64,000 nucleotides of DNA from Synaphobranchus kaupii (Eukaryota > Chordata > Actinopteri > Anguilliformes > Synaphobranchidae), in NCBI GenBank assembly GCA_029718625.1, contig CM056381.1, forward strand, positions 59,080,157 through 59,144,156. Direction: 5' to 3'. The position numbers and the translations under genes are program-made. Under the pieces are notes generated by a model, which saw only the letters and a list, made by a program, of their open reading frames with translations, was not told where the DNA came from and searched no databases. This document shows positions 22,129 to 33,362 of this stretch, one piece after another (position 1 is the stretch's first letter; each line of letters begins with the position of its first letter).

Positions 22129-22867
22129 CATAAGTGGTGAGACTTGAATTTCTGTCCTTACACAGTGGACAAACGATGAACTGATGGACACAGTATGACT
22201 CATGCAAACTGAGCAACATTTTGGTCTTTTCAGAATTGGAAGTAGTAGTCAACAAATGAGTGAACCAAGCAAGCAAACAAATATGTTGAATGAACAGAGC
22301 CAAAAGATATGGCTCAGCAAAAGGAACAAAAGTTCCCATCACTACTTTTACTGCTGTTTTACCATCGTAAACTCTTGCGTATCTTTGCTTAAAACATTTT
22401 TATTTTTTTGGAATAATTCACACCAAATAACATTGCCTATTAAGCAAGTAAACATAACAGTTTGGATGGATTTCTTATGGTGGCTGCTGTACCTGCATAT
22501 TTAGCATTCAAATTATACAATCAGTGTCAGTGCTGACTGGCAGAAGCCAGACCTTCTGCCTTTGAAGTATAAGCAGGCCTCTGCTGGTGAGATGGATGTC
22601 AGGACCAATATTCTCAGGCTAATGGTACACGAAACAGTTTCTTAAGGTCACTACACTGCTGTCCATTAGTACTGTGAGCATGCCTGGTGCAGCCCATTAT
22701 AGGTTACTCTCCCATTATAAAGCATGTACATTTAAACTTTTTAAGTACTTATCAGCTGCCAAGGCAAAATTTGGGAAGATCTTATCCCAATAATACATTT
22801 GAAAATCTTTTAATATGGTTGGATTTAGCTTATTTTACTCTTTTTTTATTTTTGGCTAACACATAAT
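22129..22867. other. No gene recognised
   Basis: No coding or repeat features that I can support; short ORFs at 22118-22342 and 22202-22504 show no recognisable family. Confidence 0.4.
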
Positions 22868-22966
22868 AAATAATAGATTAGTTGACTTTGCAGCACCTGT
22901 CATAAAGCAGGTATCACTTATCTCTTAAAAGTCACAGAGGCTGCAAAGTCAACTAATCTATTATTT
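22868..22966. repeat. Perfect 27-bp inverted repeat, 45-bp spacer
   Basis: The 27 bases at 22868-22894 (AAATAATAGATTAGTTGACT... ending GCAGC) are the exact reverse complement of 22940-22966. The spacer has an inner pair CACCTG...CAGGT. No ORF and no recognised superfamily. The structure could be a tiny MITE or a DNA hairpin. Confidence 0.8.
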
Positions 22967-24551
22967 CTCCTTTTATTAATTTTAACCCGTTTGACAGTTT
23001 GAAATGTGTGCTACCAGGCATGTTGCCACCTGCTCAACAGCAAGCACCCAGTCAACCAGAGGAGTTCCTTGTGAGCAATGTGACAAGGACAGCCCTGCCA
23101 GATGTCACCCTCACTGAATGGGGTGCCAGACGCTGTGAGCACTGGCATGGTGAGGGTTCCATATGACACCCTGGGCTCATCAGACATTGGAATCCAGTGT
23201 TTAAGCACTATGATCCATCCACCAGCACAAACTAAAGCGTTATAATTTAGCATTAATGGTGCTCAACGAGCCTTCATAAGTCATTCACGTAGAGTAGCGA
23301 AAGGTCTTGCCAGACACTGAAACAAGAAAATTACACTAATAGTATTCACTTATGTGAGTAATTTTTGATTAATGGGAAATTTATAGAACATTAATAATAT
23401 TAAATGTTACCAACTTGCTATGACATGTTTCTATAATTTTTTATTGGGCACAAAACAAAAATCTTGATTGTAGTTATGCAACCATCTACAGTAGTGGCCG
23501 AACAATCAAACTGTAAGTGTGAAGAGACCTGAATACTTTCATGTTGTGGATACTGGCATATGGGAGTTTATAATTGCTCCACTCCAGCAATGGAGAGAAT
23601 TTTGGTAAAGGAAATTATCATGAAGACTCGACAGATTAAGTACAAAAATTCAATACCTTTTCCTATTCATGCCATAAAATTCAACATAATGGATGCAAAT
23701 ATTCTACGATTTGGGAAAGCACTGCATGTAATTAATTCAATATGCAAGCAGTGGGTTCCTTAGCAGGAACAAATCCATCCATGAAACAGTAATACAAAAA
23801 TGACAAATAAGAATATTTTGATATGCAGCAAGCTTCTGCCAGGATACAGACTTACCATTGAGAATATTCTTATTTATAAATTGCCAATGTGTCAGGAACA
23901 TGAATTTTAGAGACTGGAGGTGGTGCGGTAGTCAACCTTCAGACATAAGGCTTTTATTTTAGGGAAGAAAAGATGCAAAATAACAAATTCAAAGCGTGAC
24001 ATGCTGATTTAGAAGCAGTACTGCATTTCCAACGCAGCTTCCATTTCCTACTGCTGCCTATTTTAATATGCTGAATGCAATTTCTTCATACTGATTGGCA
24101 TTTTGCATTACCTGGTTGGTGCTGTAAGAAGTGCTTAAGATTTTGATCCCTTGAAAGTTGAGAGAAAAGAGCAATTGCACACTGATAGCAAAATATATTT
24201 TAAAAAACCAAATATTGATAACAACTTGTGCATGATGGATGTGATATTTCTGGATTATTGTCATTTGAGAAATTAATGGAGAATTGCTGTCCTGCCATGA
24301 AATGGATGCTGAATAGAGGCCCTGTCACTTTTATGAATTTACGGACTAACATTTCAGACATTCTTTTGGTGAACACAAAAATAGAGCACAGAGCATTTGG
24401 ACTACACGTAATGACAGGCACAAAGCAGACACTGAACTGCAGTTCGGGCACTGAACCTGAGAATTATACGTTATGAGCAGGGCCATTGCACCCTTTAACA
24501 AATGACTGTACTTCAGTTACATCAGCCAAAATCCAGCTACATTTGCAATTA
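22967..24551. other. No gene recognised
   Basis: About 1.6 kb with only short ORFs (for example 23011-23253 minus, 24228-24476 plus), none with a recognised domain or codon pattern. Confidence 0.4.
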
Positions 24552-24640
24552 CAGAACATTACTTTTGCATTTAATCAATTAGCAGACGCTTTTATCCAAG
24601 CGAGTGACTCGGAAAGTGCATACAAAAAGGTTGGGCAGAA
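24552..24640 (-). repeat. L2-type 3' tail fragment
   Basis: On the minus strand CGCTTGGATAAAAGCGTCTG is followed by CTAATTGATTAAATGC, the same tail as the L2 element at 21130-21178, in opposite orientation. Only the tail is recognisable; it may be a truncated L2 or an L2-tailed SINE. Confidence 0.6.
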
Positions 24641-24924
24641 AGCAGTACATTATTAGTGGCATAATGGATAACCACACAACTGTAAGTGCTATTCCTTACA
24701 ACATAAAGTAAAGTGTCATAGTAGGCACAAGAGTATGTCTAAGAACATAGTGCTTCATATATGCATTGACCCCTGAAAATATTGGCACACTTGATAAGCA
24801 AAGAAAAGGCAGTGTAACATAAAAAACACATCTAATGGGCTGTATTTTATGTTCTAAAACTGTCAAAACTATTGTTGTTCGTACTTTGTGAGATTGGTGA
24901 GACTTATGAGATTGGTGAACATAT

Positions 24925-26525
24925 TGTAAAGGTGGCGTGACGTGTGAGGTAGGAGGAGCCAAACGCAGTAAGGGGATTCATTAAGCCCTAAGGCCACTAA
25001 GGCGGGAAACCCCGCCGTTTAGGGAGGGAGACAAGACAGGGAACACACCTACCAAAGCTAATAACCGGCTCACTGTCACACACCAATGAGTAGAAGCGCA
25101 AACGCCAGGTTTCTCAATAAGAAAACCAAATAAGGCTAATGGAACAAAGAACTGCTACCCTATACTTCTACGAGCTAAGTAACTCAGTAAAAGCATGAAC
25201 GCCCGATCTCCCAGGAGAGAGAAACATTTTACAGGCGAATAGAGCAGAGATCTGCGGTCCCATACCTCTACGAGCTAAGTAACTACAGAGCCAGCAATAA
25301 TAAACGCCCTGCCTCGGTCGAGACGCATAAGAACAGGCGAGTAGCATAAATGGTACAAATGGTACAAATAAAACACACAGCCAACAAACCCTGCAAAATA
25401 ATACGAGATAGTATATGAGGAGGTGAAAGGAACAGAGATAAACGCCCTACCTCTCCGTAAAGAGGAATGTAACGAGGCGACAGGAACAGAGATCCAACGT
25501 TCCACGGCTACTTCCATAAGCTTGTATTCACACGCAGAAAACATAAAGGGGGTAAACACCCGATCTCCCAAGAGAGAGAAACATTTTACAGGCAAGCTGC
25601 TGGTCCCATACCTTTACTAGCAAAATGACTAACACAAGCTTAGTAGAAAATACACGCCCTAGCCTCTCAGTAAAGGGGAATGTAACGAGGCGAAAAGGAA
25701 CAGAGAGCTAACGTTCCAAGGCTACTTTCAGAGACTCGCAGTCACACACAAACATGTCCACAACATCGCCCAGTCTTCCCTATAGGAAGACATGTACCAA
25801 ATGACGAAACAGAACTACAGTTCCGAACCAAAATCGCCAAAAGCTCCAAGTACGGAGACAGGTACACGAAGGACGAACAGGACAGGTGCAACGGACATTT
25901 ACCGGCTAAAAGACTAACGCAAACTTAATAGAAAATACACGCCCTGCCTCTCAATATAAATAAAGCCCTGCTTGTCAGTACGATAAAAATGCCCAGTCTC
26001 TTAGTAAGAAATGACTATACAAATACATCCACAAACAAACAAAGACTCCTCTCGCTTACAAGGAAGAAAGCAGACAGAGAGAGGAGGAAGAGACAGAGAA
26101 GGCAAAAGGGTATAGGCAACGGAAGAAAGGAAAACCCAGAAAGTGGAGACAGAAAAGAGCCAGGGGGGAAAAGTCCTAATATATCCACAAAGGCAAGTCC
26201 CGCACTACTCCAATAAAACACTCTGGAGCAAAAATGGTCTCCTAAAAAACCTAGACCTAATCATACTGGCTAAGCAATCAAAGGCCAAAATAATACAGCA
26301 CACAAAATAATGCAAATAATGCCAGACAATACAAATTAATATCAAAGCCCAGAACGGAGGAAAACATGGGCTTAAATAGCTCCAGGGTAACCACGCACAG
26401 GTGAGATGCTGAGAGAAACTCTGCAATCAAGATGGGCGGAGCAAACATCCAATAAAAGGGCAGCGCCCTCACGTGGCTACCAAGGAAACCGACTGCAAGG
26501 GAAAAAAGGGTCACAAACCATGACA
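24925..26525 (-). mobile_element. Solo LTR, 1601 bp, minus orientation, TSD CATAT
   Basis: On the minus strand it starts TGTCATGGTTTG and ends CGCCACCTTTACA (TG...CA). Exact 5-bp duplications CATAT flank it at 24920-24924 and 26526-26530. A TATTTAAG promoter-like box lies at about 26370-26377 (minus). The interior carries diverged tandem units with motifs such as CTACGAGCTAAGTAAC (twice, near 25170 and 25268) and GAGAGAAACATTTTACAGGC (near 25218 and 25573). No gag/pol coding sequence. The start resembles that of the LTR at 47682 (TGTCATGGTTT), suggesting related families. ORFs inside, such as 25275-25595, are not supported as genes. Confidence 0.83.
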
Positions 26526-26530
26526 CATAT

Positions 26531-27275
26531 TGGGGCTAATCATTGGCCATTCCTCCATAAAGAACCTTGCAAGATCCTTCAGATCCTTTGTGTGTGCTTG
26601 TGGAATGCCCTCTTCGATTCAAATCACACATGTTTGATCTGGAGACTGAGGTGGCCAATACAAAACCATGCGTTATGGTCAGATGAGTGTAAGATTTAAC
26701 TGTTTGGCCACAAACACTAGGAGTGGGTTTGACATAAGAAGAGAGGCCCTTAAGTTCAAAATGACATCATACCTGTGGTGAAATATGTTGGTGGGTCTTA
26801 GATATTATAGGGTTCTTTTGCAATTGTAGGTATTGGGGCTCAGGTTAAGGTCAATAGAATTATGAATTCCAGCAAGGACTAAACTATTTATGCCAAAAAC
26901 TGGTATACCCTCAAAAAGATAAAACTTGGCACAAATGGATCTTCCAGTAAGACAATGGGCCTCATTCACGATCACTCTATGAACAAATTTGTTCTTTAAA
27001 ACGTTTTAACAAACATTTTGGGATTAGCTGATGTTTGCGTTCTGATCTTCTGTTCTACCAAAGAAAAAATCCCAATTAAGAAAACATTGGTGAATGCCAG
27101 AATGTTTATAAAAAAACGTTTTAAAGAAAGTCTTAAGACCAAATTTGTTCGTAGAATGGTTGGTGAATGAGGCCCAATGATCCCAAGCATACTTCAAAAT
27201 CAACCAAGAAATGGCCAACTGACCAAAAAATTACTGTTTTTCAATGGTTCAGTCTCTCATTTTCAAAAAAATAAA
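26531..27275. pseudogene. Rearranged Tc1-like transposase fossil
   Basis: Positions 26541-26665 read on the minus strand as WPPQSPDQ followed by diverged LKDLARFFMEEWPMI-like sequence, a transposase C-terminal piece. From about 26673 the plus strand reads WSDE (first catalytic region), LFGHKH, YLW.NMLVG and GSSSKTM; after a nested MITE it resumes at 27176 with NDPKHTSKSTKKWPTDQ (second catalytic region) and FQWFSLS. So the C-terminal segment lies upstream and inverted relative to the rest. Many stops; inactive. The 5' side abuts the LTR target duplication at 26526-26530. Confidence 0.7.
26957..27175. mobile_element. MITE, 219 bp, GGGCC ends, 3-bp TSD AAT
   Basis: Ends GGGCCTCATTCAC (26957-26969) and a matching GTGAATGAGGCCC (27163-27175) are inverted; a second inner pair AAATTTGTTC / AAAACGTTTT repeats within both halves. 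AAT flanks at 26954-26956 and 27176-27178. Removing it and one AAT restores the Tc1 sequence 'AAGACAATGATCCC', which proves the borders. GGGCC ends with 3-bp duplication fit PIF/Harbinger-type MITEs. Confidence 0.8.
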
Positions 27276-27302
27276 AGACAAGTACCGCATTTTAACTTGA
27301 TA

Positions 27303-27812
27303 TTAACCCTCATATTTTGTTGACATTTTATGACACCTTTTATGTTTCAGGTGAAATTGGCCCCAAAGGTTTAAACTGACACAAAACTATTGTAATAGAA
27401 TTTTTTAACTTTCTGTGTCCCCCAATTGACTAGCCTTTTATCCCTAAATATAAAAAATCTGTGATTGAACATCTAATTTTAGAGCCTGAGGTAAGTGAAA
27501 GTTGGTGAAGTTTAAAACCCGTATGGGAAAGTGCCACTAAAATCACCCACAAAAAATCTGAAGTAAAAAATAAAAAAGGTTGTATCTTTTCTTACATTTT
27601 ATACAGCTACACCACGCAACACCTTTGTATACAAAATTGGTACAGGACTTTTGAAAACAAGGCATTCTGTTTATTGGATGTTTGTTATTTAATCCCAACA
27701 AATTAGGAAAAGTGATATAGTGTCAAGGTGAAAAAATAAGGTTAACTGGTTTTTAAGAAATGTCAAACACTGAATCGGGTCAAATTGACCACAAACATAA
27801 TATGAGGGTTAA
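27303..27812. mobile_element. TTAA-inserting (piggyBac-type) MITE
   Basis: TTAA at 27303-27306 and 27809-27812 flank CCCTCATATTTTGTTGAC and its inverted counterpart (CACAAACATAATATGAGGG). Subterminal GGTCAAATTGACC near 27778-27790 fits the piggyBac-like MITE pattern of fish (CCCTC... GGGTCAAATTGACCC). Internal sequence is AT-rich without coding capacity. Confidence 0.78.
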
Positions 27813-28258
27813 AAAATTATGAATACAATAGCAAATAATTATTGACACAAAATGAAGGTGCTGTATAAATTGCATTAGTAATTCATATTAGTGAATTCAG
27901 AATTAGTGTACACAATTACATTGGGGTGAAATGCTACTAGCCCAAGATGTCCAGAGAAAATTGCTCTGCATATTAATATACAAATAAAGACTGTTGAGAA
28001 AGATTGATGTCACTAATCACTTGCTATGGGGACTCAATAAATTGAAGGACTTATTAAATTGAATAGAATAATGACAATATGTTGCAGTCATTTTGGTGGT
28101 ATTTACTCACGTGCCCTTGATTATAATCAAGATTTCTAGAGTGTGTGTCAAACCATTAATTAACATTAAATTATCCTTTAATTCACTCAAAGTGCTGCAT
28201 CCAAACCATTTCATTGTCACAATCCCTTGATTATTATGAAGCTTTCCTTTTTTATATT
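27813..28258. other. No gene recognised
   Basis: AT-rich spacer, nothing recognised. Confidence 0.4.
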
Positions 28259-28910
28259 TCTTCAAAGCAAAATTTAACTTTGGTAGAAGTGGGTTGTGCA
28301 GTTACCTGGCCATGATATGAGTCCAAATTGTGGCAAAATATGTTCATTAGTTGCTGTGCTCCCCTGGAGTGATAATCCAGAATAGGGTATTTGTCGCTCT
28401 CCATTCATTTCTATAGCACAGCTAAAAAGGTCTCAAAATGACACTTCTAGCACGTATACGAACGCGAATGAAGCGGATTCTGTCAATACAAACAATAATC
28501 AGTCCTCTTACCAATTTGTTAGAGAAAATTAAATGGCCCTTTCCTTGCTTTTTCATATTTGACTTGGAACGTAGATCCGGTAGGTATGTTCTTGCACCAG
28601 AAACCACTCATTGGTCCAAATTTATATGGAAGCAAGCGTTCCTGGTAGTAAACAAACCAACCTGCTGACTTTTGCTAGTCTTTTCTTGTAGCTTGCTAGC
28701 AAAATAGAAAATAGTACTTTTATAAATCATTTTAATTACACAAAAAAAAATTGGTTATTGTTTGTATTGACAGAATCCGCTTCGTTCGCTATTCTGGATT
28801 ATAACCCCAGGAGAGCACAGAGCAACTAATGAAAATATTTTGCCACCATTTGGACTGATATCATGGCCAGGTGACTACACAACCCAAAGTTCAATTTTGC
28901 TTTTAGAAGG
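28259..28910. mobile_element. Fold-back element, about 650 bp, long imperfect inverted arms
   Basis: GCAAAATTTAACTTTGG near 28267 pairs with CCAAAGTTCAATTTTGC near 28884-28900. ACCTGGCCATGATAT (28304 on) pairs with ATATCATGGCCAGGT (28858 on), and GCGGATTCTGTCAATACAAA (28473 on) pairs with TTTGTATTGACAGAATCCGC near 28760. The left arm has about 65 extra bases not present on the right. No supported ORF. Confidence 0.7.
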
Positions 28911-31354
28911 AAACTATGTATTGGCTATACTGACTGAAGCACACTTACCTTTTAAGAATGCTTGACACAAATCTGTGAATGTACTCTTCAGAGAATGGAA
29001 TTTCAGCTCAAGGGGTAATTGTAACGCAGCTATAATATATTTTTTACCTTTTAAATTACATTGCTTTGTAAATTCTACACAGTATTGATTATTATTTATA
29101 GTTATAGCTTAATTGTTAAATGGTTATATATTATTTGGATAATGAGTTTACCTTCATATTCAAGAGGCATAATTTCATGAGTAAAATTTCCCACCCAAAT
29201 TACGGCTTAAGATGATGTTAATGAAACTGGACACTGCTACAGTGAAGCATGTGCGCAGATCTTTGTTTAAGTCCTAAGGCGGCCTCATTTTACTTAGTGG
29301 CCTTATTGAAATGAAGTCAAAGAGAAATCATTACTGTATTTGGTTACGTCTGGACGAAAGCCATTTTTACCAGACTCGCTCGCTGACAAATATTTAAAAA
29401 CAGCTGAAGCATTAAAATGACCATTTGTGCTGCAGGCCACAGTGACTGCTAATATAAAACAAATCATTTCCTATTCATATGTCGTACTCCCAACTGTACT
29501 ATAATAAGTACTATAATAACAAGCTCCTTTTCAAAAAGCGAATTCAATTATTTGATCATTCGGGCATAGATGTGATGTGTAACATGGGAAACATTATTTA
29601 TAATTGCAGTTTTAATTATTTTCTCATGAGGGTGAGATAGCGTACATTATCCATTTATACACAGCTTATATTTAGATTGAGCAAGTTCCTTGTTCAAAGG
29701 TGAAATGCTTGGGCAAGTCTGTATCTGAAAATAAAACATGCAACCATATGGTCAGGAACCCAGCAAATCATCAAGCCTTGGACATGCACAGCTTGCTGAA
29801 GTATGACAATACAACCAAAATCAGAATGGTATTTTTACTTTATTTTAAACTAAACAGCAGGGAGGACCAATGATAATAATAAAAATATGGTCATGCTTGG
29901 TATTCTGATTTGGCAATGTAATACAATCCCAAAAAAGCATTCCACCAGCATCTCATAGACATCACAGACTTGCGATGACTTTGCTAATGTGCTGTGGGAA
30001 ACACATGCAAATGGCTATAAACTGACTTGCCGTATTGCTTGAATGGCAGCAGACAAGCATCAATGTATAGATTATTGATTTTGACATTTTAAAGACAAAG
30101 TAGCTGGGAGCAGGAATGCTGATAACCATATAATTTATTGTTTGACACTAGAGCGGAGTCCATTCAACCTATGTACAGTAATTTGTCTAAATCTTGTCAA
30201 GCAGGGCATTACATTTATTATGCCCTGACTAATTTTAAATCATGAGCTCAATGATGTGCATTTTTATTATAAATGACAAACATAAAAACATATTTAATAT
30301 TGTTATGAAAGGTTACCTTTGACTAATCATAACACATAACCAAATGTAATGTGTGTAGCGCCATGGCTGCTGTTGCATGAATGTTATACAGGGTTGGTAA
30401 TCCATTATAAAAGCTGCTGATTGAAGCACTTAGGATCTCCTCAGACTTCCTATACAATGTAAAATTCCTAGGTCAGTGCTATTCTGGCAAATGATTCAAT
30501 TGTATCTTTCATTTTGCTTCGCACACATTATTGGCACAAACTGGAACACATTAATCACTTGATTCTACAACATAATCCATCTTAATATTAGCCTCAAAAT
30601 CTCAAGCAAGGATGTAAAATGCAACATGAACGATGTTTCAATTAGCTATTACGTTGAAATATAAAAAAGTAAAAATGAAAAAAGCCAAGGTTTCTGGCAT
30701 GACAGAACTGTACAATACATTTCAAGCTTCTGTTACAGACTAAATACCAGCCTTTTTAAATCTTCCTGATGTCCACATTTCTGTATGCTCAGATGGAAGT
30801 CCAGGACTTTTAAGTTTATGCGGTTATCTTGCTTCTGCCATTTTCAGCACTTTTAAATGACAGCTTGATGAGCCCACAGACAAAGAGAGAAACCCACTGC
30901 CAAGATTAATAAAATAAAGCATTCATCTTATAACGAGCTACAGCCTAGGTTTAGATCTGAAAAACCTGAAAATAATCTATCTTTACTTAAGTTAGGATGT
31001 ACATGATCAAGGCTGTACAAAGAACAGTATTTCGTGGTCTTTTTAGATATGAAAAAATAGTTTGTAATAGTGCGCAATCTTAAGCTTAGCATTTTCCAAG
31101 TGTTTAAAAAATGTCAACCTTTCTTTTACTTCAGGCAGAAGGAACCTCAACATGAAATTACTTCCCAATAATACAGGGGAAGTTTGAAGAAAAGGTTTGG
31201 ACACATTTGAACAGGACAAATCAGGATATAATTCCTGGAAACTCGTATCAGCCTAACACAAAGGTGTTATAATTGTTATGTGCTCCTGTCCGGATTGTGG
31301 AGTTGCAGTATGCAATAAGGGCACCCACACAAAAATGAATTAATTTCCAAATCT
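28911..31354. other. About 2.4 kb with no gene and no recognised repeat
   Basis: No coding sequence, no terminal repeats and no SINE/LINE tail could be recognised. It is the longest such stretch in the middle of the window and the best place to look for conserved non-coding sequence of a neighbouring host gene. Confidence 0.45.
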
Positions 31355-31355
31355 T

Positions 31356-31362
<7 letters not shown>

Positions 31363-31410
<48 letters not shown>
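31363..31410. repeat. (TA)n microsatellite
   Basis: About 48 bp of alternating TA directly abuts the left end of the Tc1 element. Because Tc1 elements insert at TA, the tract was probably the target site; a short TATATA remains to the right (33018-33023). Confidence 0.85.
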
Positions 31411-31413
<3 letters not shown>

Positions 31414-31725
31414 TGGGGAGAACAAGTATTTGATACACTGCCGATTTTGCAGGTTTTCCCACTTACAAAGCATGTAGAGGTCTGTAATTTTTATCATAGG
31501 TACACTTCAACTGTGAGAGACGGAATCTAAAACAAAAATCCAGAAAATCACATTGTATGATTTTTAAGTAATTAATTTGCATTTTATTGCATGAAATAAG
31601 TATTTGATCACCTACCAACCAGCAAGAATTCCGGCTCTCACAGGCCTGTTAGTTCTTCTTTAAGAAGCCCTCCTATTCTCCACTCATTACCTGTATTAAC
31701 TGCACCTGTTTGAACTCGTTACCTG

Positions 31726-31733
31726 TATAAAAG
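31726..31733 (+). promoter_or_regulatory. TATA box of the Tc1 transposase gene
   Basis: TATAAAAG lies 46 bp upstream of the start codon at 31779, a plausible RNA polymerase II core promoter inside the element. Confidence 0.65.
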
Positions 31734-31778
31734 ACACCTCTCCACACACTCAATCAATCAGACTCCAACCTCTTCACA

Positions 31779-32801
31779 ATGGGCAAGACCAAAGAGCTGT
31801 CTAAGGACATCAGGGACAAAATGGTAGACCTGCACAAGGCTGGGATGGGCTACAGGACAATAGGCAAGCAGCTTGGTGAGAAGGCAACAACTGTTGGCGC
31901 AATTATTAGAAAATGGAAGAAGTTCAAGACGACAGTCAATCTCCCTCGGTCTGGGCCTCCATGCAAGATCTCACCTCGTGGGGCATCAATGATCATCAGA
32001 AAGGTGAGGGATCAGCCCAGAACTACACGGCAGGACCTGGTCAATGACCTGAAGAGAGCTGGGACCACAGTCTCAAAGAAAACCATTAGTAACACACTAC
32101 GCCGTCATGGATTAAAATCCTGCAGCGCACGCAAGGTCCCCCTGCTCAAGCCAGCGCATGTCCAGGCCCGTCTGAGGTTTGCCAATGACCATCTGGATGA
32201 TCCAGAGGAGGAATGGGAGAAGGTCATGTGGTCTGATGAGACCAAAATAGAGCTTTTTGGTATAAACTCCACTCGCCGTGTTTGGAGGAAGAAGAAGGAT
32301 GAGTACAACCCCAAGAACACCATCCCAACCGTGAAGCATGGAGGTGGAAACATCATTCTTTGGGGATGCTTTTCTGCAAAGGGGACAGGACGAATGCACC
32401 GTATTGAGGGGAGGATGGATGGGGCCATGTATCGCGAGATCTTGGCCAACAACCTCCTTCCCTCAATAAGAGCATTGAAGATGGGTCGTGGCTGGGTCTT
32501 CCAGCATGATAACGACCCGAAACACACAACCAGGGCAACTAAGGAGTGGCTCCGTAAGAAGCATCTCAAGGTCCTGGAGTGGCCTAGCCAGTCTCCAGAC
32601 CTGAACCCAATAGAAAATCTTTGGAGGGAGCTGAAAGTCCGTGTTGCCCAGCGACAGCCCCGAAACCTGAAGGATCTGGAGAAGATCTGTATGGAGGAGT
32701 GGGCCAAAATCCCTGCTGCAGTGTGTGCAAACCTGGTCAAGAACTACAGGAAACGTCTGATCTCTGTAATTGCAAACAAAGGTTTCTTTACCAAATATTA
32801 A
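31779..32801 (+). CDS. Tc1-like transposase, 340 aa, DD34E, apparently intact
   Basis: This enzyme cuts the element out at its inverted repeats and inserts it at TA. The N-terminal 115 residues form the paired-like DNA-binding region: first helix-turn-helix about residues 5-50 ([11 protein letters not shown]...VGAIIRKW), second about 65-115 ([19 protein letters not shown]). The catalytic DDE domain follows. D153 lies in [12 protein letters not shown]244 in [10 protein letters not shown] and E279 in [11 protein letters not shown], with 34 residues between the last two. The glycine-rich block [12 protein letters not shown] is present at 187-198. Length (340) equals that of typical full-length Tc1 transposases, and there is no stop or frameshift. 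The ATG at 31779 starts MGKTKEL as in the family. ORFs on the opposite strand are shadows. It is an element gene, not a host gene; activity is inferred. Confidence 0.96.
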   Translation: MGKTKELSKDIRDKMVDLHKAGMGYRTIGKQLGEKATTVGAIIRKWKKFKTTVNLPRSGPPCKISPRGASMIIRKVRDQPRTTRQDLVNDLKRAGTTVSKKTISNTLRRHGLKSCSARKVPLLKPAHVQARLRFANDHLDDPEEEWEKVMWSDETKIELFGINSTRRVWRKKKDEYNPKNTIPTVKHGGGNIILWGCFSAKGTGRMHRIEGRMDGAMYREILANNLLPSIRALKMGRGWVFQHDNDPKHTTRATKEWLRKKHLKVLEWPSQSPDLNPIENLWRELKVRVAQRQPRNLKDLEKICMEEWAKIPAAVCANLVKNYRKRLISVIANKGFFTKY

Positions 32802-33040
32802 GTTCTATTTTTCTGATGTATCAAATACTTATTTCATGCAATAAAATGCAAATTAATTACTTAAAAATCATACAATGTGATTTTCTGGATTTTTGTTTTA
32901 GATTCCGTCTCTCACAGTTGAAGTGTACCTATGATAAAAATTACAGACCTCTACATGCTTTGTAAGTGGGAAAACCTGCAAAATCGGCAGTGTATCAAAT
33001 ACTTGTTCTCCCCACTGTATATATTTAATTTATTTATGAT

Positions 33041-33362
33041 TTTCCCCCATTTTTTCCCAATTTAGTAGCCAATTCTAATTCAATTCCCCCCGTAGCAACC
33101 GCTAGAGAATCACCGCTGCACAACCCTGTCAGCCGGCAGTAGTACGGAGGTCGCCACGCCCTCTTCAGGGCGCGACTCCTCCAGAGTTCCTGACCGTAGT
33201 TCCAACTCGCCGTTCTATGCGCAGCGATTCTCTCCGAGCCTGCTTCCACGGGGCGCCGGCCATGCTCGGATCTGGCAGGACCGGGGCGCGAACCCCGATC
33301 CTCGGAGCATAACCGCACCGACTGAAAGTCGGCGCTTTTACCGCTGTACTACCGCGACGGCC
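33041..33362 (-). repeat. tRNA-derived SINE, full-length, minus strand
   Basis: Reading from 33362 leftward, GGCCGTCGCGGTAGTACAGC opens a tRNA-like head. Box A-like TAGTACAGCGG lies at 33351-33341 and box B-like GGTTCGCGCCC at 33294-33284. A body follows with GCATGGCCGGCGCC, and it ends in AAATTGGGAAAAAATGGGGG plus an A-rich stretch. This 3' end is shared by several teleost SINEs. A target duplication is not clear (ATATTTTAA right, ATATTTAAT left differ by one base). The short ORFs at 33034-33404 are within the SINE and not genes. Confidence 0.85.

Larger units (their letters stand above)
31411..33017 (+). mobile_element. Complete Tc1-like transposon, 1607 bp, 198-bp IR/DR
   Basis: Starts CAGTGGGGAGAACAAGTATT at 31411 and ends with its reverse complement at 33017, with TA on both sides. 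The inverted repeats (31411-31608 and 32820-33017) are 198 bp each and show no mismatch by eye. Each carries an outer AACAAGTATTTGAT and an inner AATAAGTATTTGAT direct repeat, the IR/DR arrangement known from Sleeping Beauty-type Tc1 elements. A single uninterrupted transposase ORF lies between with its own TATA box. Together these say the insertion is young and could encode an active enzyme. Confidence 0.95.

Noticed and set aside
25170..25700. A CRISPR-like or satellite array
   Set aside because: Blocks such as CTACGAGCTAAGTAAC recur irregularly with diverged spacing inside an LTR; no regular repeat-spacer pattern.
32105..32740. 211-aa minus-strand ORF opposite the Tc1 transposase
   Set aside because: It is fully within the transposase coding region on the other strand, has no recognisable domain, and exists because the sense gene is open.
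33290..33362. A tRNA gene
   Set aside because: The head has tRNA-like boxes but continues into a SINE body and tail, so it is a retroposon, not a functional tRNA.
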